Shown here one piece after another: positions 61,372-64,000 of a stretch of DNA of 64,000 nt. Each line of letters starts with the position of its first letter. Within the stretch, counting starts at the first letter, position 1. The stretch lies in the NCBI RefSeq assembly GCF_030441895.1, contig NZ_JARJAS010000013.1, one strand, 5' to 3'. The position numbers were made by a program, and so were the translations under genes. The DNA is from Enterococcus_D entomosocium. Its GTDB lineage: Bacteria > Bacillota > Bacilli > Lactobacillales > Enterococcaceae. The notes under the pieces are model-generated. The model was not told where the DNA came from. It ran no database searches and saw only the letters and a program-made list of their open reading frames with translations.

Positions 61372-64000
61372 GTGATACGCAAGTTAGGGTATATTATGTT
61401 GGTCATTACAATGGCATTAGGACATCCCATCACTGTATTAGCAAATACAGTTGTAGATGTTTCCCAAAATGACAGGGTTAAAAATAATCAGGAAATGACG
61501 GATCTTTCTATTGGTGAAGCTTTTACAGCTGAAGAAACGGAGGGAATTACGGAGCAGTTTGAAGAGAGTCGATTGACAGATGCGGAACAATCGACGCTAT
61601 CTACTGAAGACAGTTTAGATACTACTGAATCTGTGGACCCTAGCGAAACAGAAAGCAATATAGAGGCAGAAACATCTGAAAGCTCTTCTAAGGATGAATC
61701 CAGTGAAGCTAGTTTAGATAGTAAGGCGGAAGTCAATCAAGAGGAATCAGAAGAAGTGGCTGAAGGTCTATGGGGAACCGTTCCTTGGACATGGGATGAG
61801 GAAACTCGAACAGTTGTGCTAGAAGAAGGAACAGCTGGCACGCCAGCCACATCCCCTTGGCGAATAACTTATAGAAATGTTACTCGAATTGTTGTAAATG
61901 GTACGGTCATTTTTCCAGCCAATTCAGCCTATATGTTTTCTGGTCATACCCTTGATACACGATTAACAAGTCTGGAGACTATCGAGAATGCAGAGAAAAT
62001 CGATGTCTCGAATGTAACAAACTTTGGTTACATGTTTCATAGCGCTAGCGCATTACGTTCAGTGAACGTTTCAAATTGGGATACCTCTAATGGAACAATC
62101 ATGAACTATATGTTTAATGGAAACAGCAGCTTAACTGAATTGGACGTTTCAAATTGGGATACCTCCAATGTCACTGGTATGTTCTTTATGTTTCAAAATG
62201 TGAATCAGTTAACCGAGCTGGATGTCTCCAATTGGGAAACAGGCAATGTTACGAATATAAATAATATGTTTAATGGTGTTAGAAGAGTGACCAAGTTGGA
62301 TGTCTCAAACTGGGATACCTCTAAAGTCGAAGGAATGCAGGGGGTCTTTCAAAATACTGCTAGTTTAACAGAAATCGATGTCTCGAATTGGGATACCTCT
62401 AAAGTAAAACGAACAGACTATATGTTCTATAATAATTTGACCGGTGATTGGGTCAGTAAATTGACTACGATTGATGTTTCAAATTGGGATACTTCAAATA
62501 TAGAAAACATGATGAGTATGTTTGGGGGAGCAAGAAACTTACTTCATTTAGATGTGTCAAATTGGGATACCTCAAGCGTTACCAGTATGTTTAACTTATT
62601 TGAAGTAACACCGAAAATAGAAGAATTGGATTTATCAAATTGGGACACCACAAATGTTGGTTCTTCTAGTTCTGCATTTGCTGTTGCTAGTGGGATGTTT
62701 AGAGGAATGAATGGACTCAAAAGATTACATTTAGGAGATAAGACGACCTTTTTACATCTAGCAGAAAATCTCCGTCCTACTTTGCCAGAGAATGTGATGC
62801 CTGCTGAACTGTATACAGGTAATTGGATCTTTGAAAAAGACCTTGAGGGGAATCTTTCCACCGAACATTTAACCCTGACACCAACTAACTTTTTTCATGA
62901 ATATGACGGAAGCAAGACTGGTACTTATGTGTGGGAAAAAAAGGAAGCACAACCAGTTACAGTTCGATATGAGGATGTCGATGGGAATCCACTGTCGACT
63001 GAGACAATTTTAAACGGTACGATAGGACTTCCTTATGAAACTGAAGCAAAGGAAATACCAGGGTGGTTCTTGACAGAAACACCGAGTAACGCTTTTGGAA
63101 TATTTACCGCAGAACCTCAAGAAGTGATCTACGTTTATGCTCGATCGGATGCAGCACCTGTAACAGTCAAATATGAAGATGCCGAAGGAAATCAATTATC
63201 GGAACCGACGATCTTAAGCGGGAAAGTTGGTCTGCCATATGAAAGCGAACCAAAAGAAATACCAGGCTGGTTCTTGACAGAAACACCGAGTAACGCTTTT
63301 GGAATATTTACCGCAGAACCTCAAGAAGTGATCTACGTTTATGCTCGATCGGATGCAGCACCTGTAACAGTCAAATATGAAGATGCTGAAGGAAATCAAT
63401 TATCGGAACCGACGATCTTAAGCGGGAAAGTTGGTCTGCCATATGAAAGCGAACCAAAAGAAATACCAGGCTGGTATGTGCCTGAGACACCCAGCAATGC
63501 TCATGGGATTTTCGGAAAAGAAGCGCAGGAAGTAATTTATGTCTATGCTCGATCGGATGCGGCACCAGTGACGGTCAAGTATGAAGATACCGAAGGAAAT
63601 CAACTGTCGGAACCAACGATTTTAAGCGGGAAAGTCGGTCTGCCCTACGAAAGCGAACCAAAAGAAATACCAGGCTGGTATGTGCCTGAGACACCAAGCA
63701 ATGCTCATGGAATTTTCGGAAAAGAAGCGCAAGAAGTGGTCTATGTCTATGACCGTTCGGATGCAGCACCAGTGACGGTCAAGTATGAAGATACCGAAGG
63801 AAATCAACTGTCAGAACCGACGATCTTAAGCGGGAAAGTCGGTCTGCCCTACGAAAGCGAACCAAAAGAAATTCCAGGCTGGTATGTGCCTGAGACACCA
63901 AGCAATGCTCATGGAATTTTCGGAAAAGAAGCGCAAGAAGTGGTCTATGTCTATGACCGTTCGGATGCAGCACCAGTGACGGTCAAGTATGAAGATACCG
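61372..64000 (+). CDS. BspA-repeat/MucBP surface protein, 5' part (runs off the window)
   Basis: At least 876 residues from GTG 61372 (AGGAG ten bases upstream), with no stop before the edge. Signal peptide about 1-25 (LGYIMLVITMALGHPITVLA), a Ser/Glu/Thr-rich acidic linker to about 135, then about eight BspA-type leucine-rich repeats (DUF285) built on V-S-N-W-D-T-S (61995-62700), and from 62950 MucBP domains in 68-residue units. Expect further MucBP units and a wall anchor beyond the edge. Such proteins bind mucins or other host ligands. Confidence 0.9.
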   Translation, partial: MIRKLGYIMLVITMALGHPITVLANTVVDVSQNDRVKNNQEMTDLSIGEAFTAEETEGITEQFEESRLTDAEQSTLSTEDSLDTTESVDPSETESNIEAETSESSSKDESSEASLDSKAEVNQEESEEVAEGLWGTVPWTWDEETRTVVLEEGTAGTPATSPWRITYRNVTRIVVNGTVIFPANSAYMFSGHTLDTRLTSLETIENAEKIDVSNVTNFGYMFHSASALRSVNVSNWDTSNGTIMNYMFNGNSSLTELDVSNWDTSNVTGMFFMFQNVNQLTELDVSNWETGNVTNINNMFNGVRRVTKLDVSNWDTSKVEGMQGVFQNTASLTEIDVSNWDTSKVKRTDYMFYNNLTGDWVSKLTTIDVSNWDTSNIENMMSMFGGARNLLHLDVSNWDTSSVTSMFNLFEVTPKIEELDLSNWDTTNVGSSSSAFAVASGMFRGMNGLKRLHLGDKTTFLHLAENLRPTLPENVMPAELYTGNWIFEKDLEGNLSTEHLTLTPTNFFHEYDGSKTGTYVWEKKEAQPVTVRYEDVDGNPLSTETILNGTIGLPYETEAKEIPGWFLTETPSNAFGIFTAEPQEVIYVYARSDAAPVTVKYEDAEGNQLSEPTILSGKVGLPYESEPKEIPGWFLTETPSNAFGIFTAEPQEVIYVYARSDAAPVTVKYEDAEGNQLSEPTILSGKVGLPYESEPKEIPGWYVPETPSNAHGIFGKEAQEVIYVYARSDAAPVTVKYEDTEGNQLSEPTILSGKVGLPYESEPKEIPGWYVPETPSNAHGIFGKEAQEVVYVYDRSDAAPVTVKYEDTEGNQLSEPTILSGKVGLPYESEPKEIPGWYVPETPSNAHGIFGKEAQEVVYVYDRSDAAPVTVKYEDT
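62950..64000 (+). repeat. Tandem MucBP-coding repeat, 204-bp unit
   Basis: Units start at 62950, 63154, 63358, 63562, 63766 and 63970 (cut by the edge). Units 4 and 5 are nearly identical. Unit 2 shares its 3' half with unit 1 and its 5' half with unit 3, so the array is a mosaic. Confidence 0.9.

Noticed and set aside
62950..64000. CRISPR-like array
   Set aside because: The 204-bp period is in frame and encodes MucBP domains; there are no short spacers or cas genes.

Overview
The window is a chromosomal segment of a low-GC Gram-positive coccus, most likely an Enterococcus. The pointers are the many PTS, ECF and ABC sugar systems, strong Shine-Dalgarno sites, TTG/GTG starts, a T-box leader, cre-like operators, the htrA/rlmH neighbourhood and BspA/MucBP and NlpC/P60 surface proteins. 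The E. casseliflavus/gallinarum group is a guess from gene content and base composition. I see no complete IS element, prophage or CRISPR array.

Layout. 1-1300: end of an OppA-like protein, tRNA-Leu(CAG) on the minus strand, and three copies of a 179-bp hairpin repeat. 1279-5609: a methionine-type T-box controlling a SAM hydrolase and a complete ECF transporter (S, double ATPase, T). 5610-8926: structured terminators, two more copies of the repeat, an ABC exporter pair and a neutral zinc peptidase. 9128-13478: PRD regulator plus ascorbate-family PTS IIA-IIB-IIC and a SIS-domain protein. 13628-22266: an AraC-type membrane regulator divergent from an ABC sugar importer and a GH38 alpha-mannosidase, with cre-like sites on both sides. 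22317-31692: stress and housekeeping genes (aldo/keto reductase, Mn catalase, CorA-like transporter, GlsB-like protein, Ohr, M42 peptidase, thioredoxin, Usp, YtpR) with gene debris at 25312-25823. 31760-35536: htrA, DnaA-box-rich spacer, rlmH, truA, map. 35943-43609: AT-rich NlpC/P60 GW protein, Lrp-type regulator and isochorismatase-like hydrolase, MsrA with an N-terminal extension, transporter plus amidohydrolase, XRE regulator.

43932-46604 is a compact nucleotide-salvage cluster (LOG protein, nucleoside deoxyribosyltransferase, deoxynucleoside kinase) followed by an HTH/TPR-type regulator. 46806-49621 is a flavin operon: a cytosolic-looking ApbE and two FMN reductases, the second carrying a PAS domain and three tandem ApbE-type flavinylation motifs at its C-terminus. 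49883-50932 is a FUSC-type membrane protein. 51168-56805 is a second ascorbate-family PTS operon whose regulator is broken by a -1 shift in an A6 run before the EIIA region; it also encodes a TPR-like protein, a class II aldolase and a P-loop kinase. 57012-59083 holds a NUDIX hydrolase and an NCS2 purine permease. 59652-64000 pairs an Mga-like regulator with the 5' part of a large BspA-repeat/MucBP surface protein that runs off the window.

Most worth following up: (i) the repeat family with a covarying hairpin and an invariant SD-preceded four-codon ORF (MKKC); (ii) the cytosolic ApbE with a triple flavinylation tail on an FMN-reductase/PAS protein; (iii) the methionine T-box linking a SAM hydrolase to an ECF transporter, which suggests uptake and hydrolysis of SAM or a related sulfonium compound.
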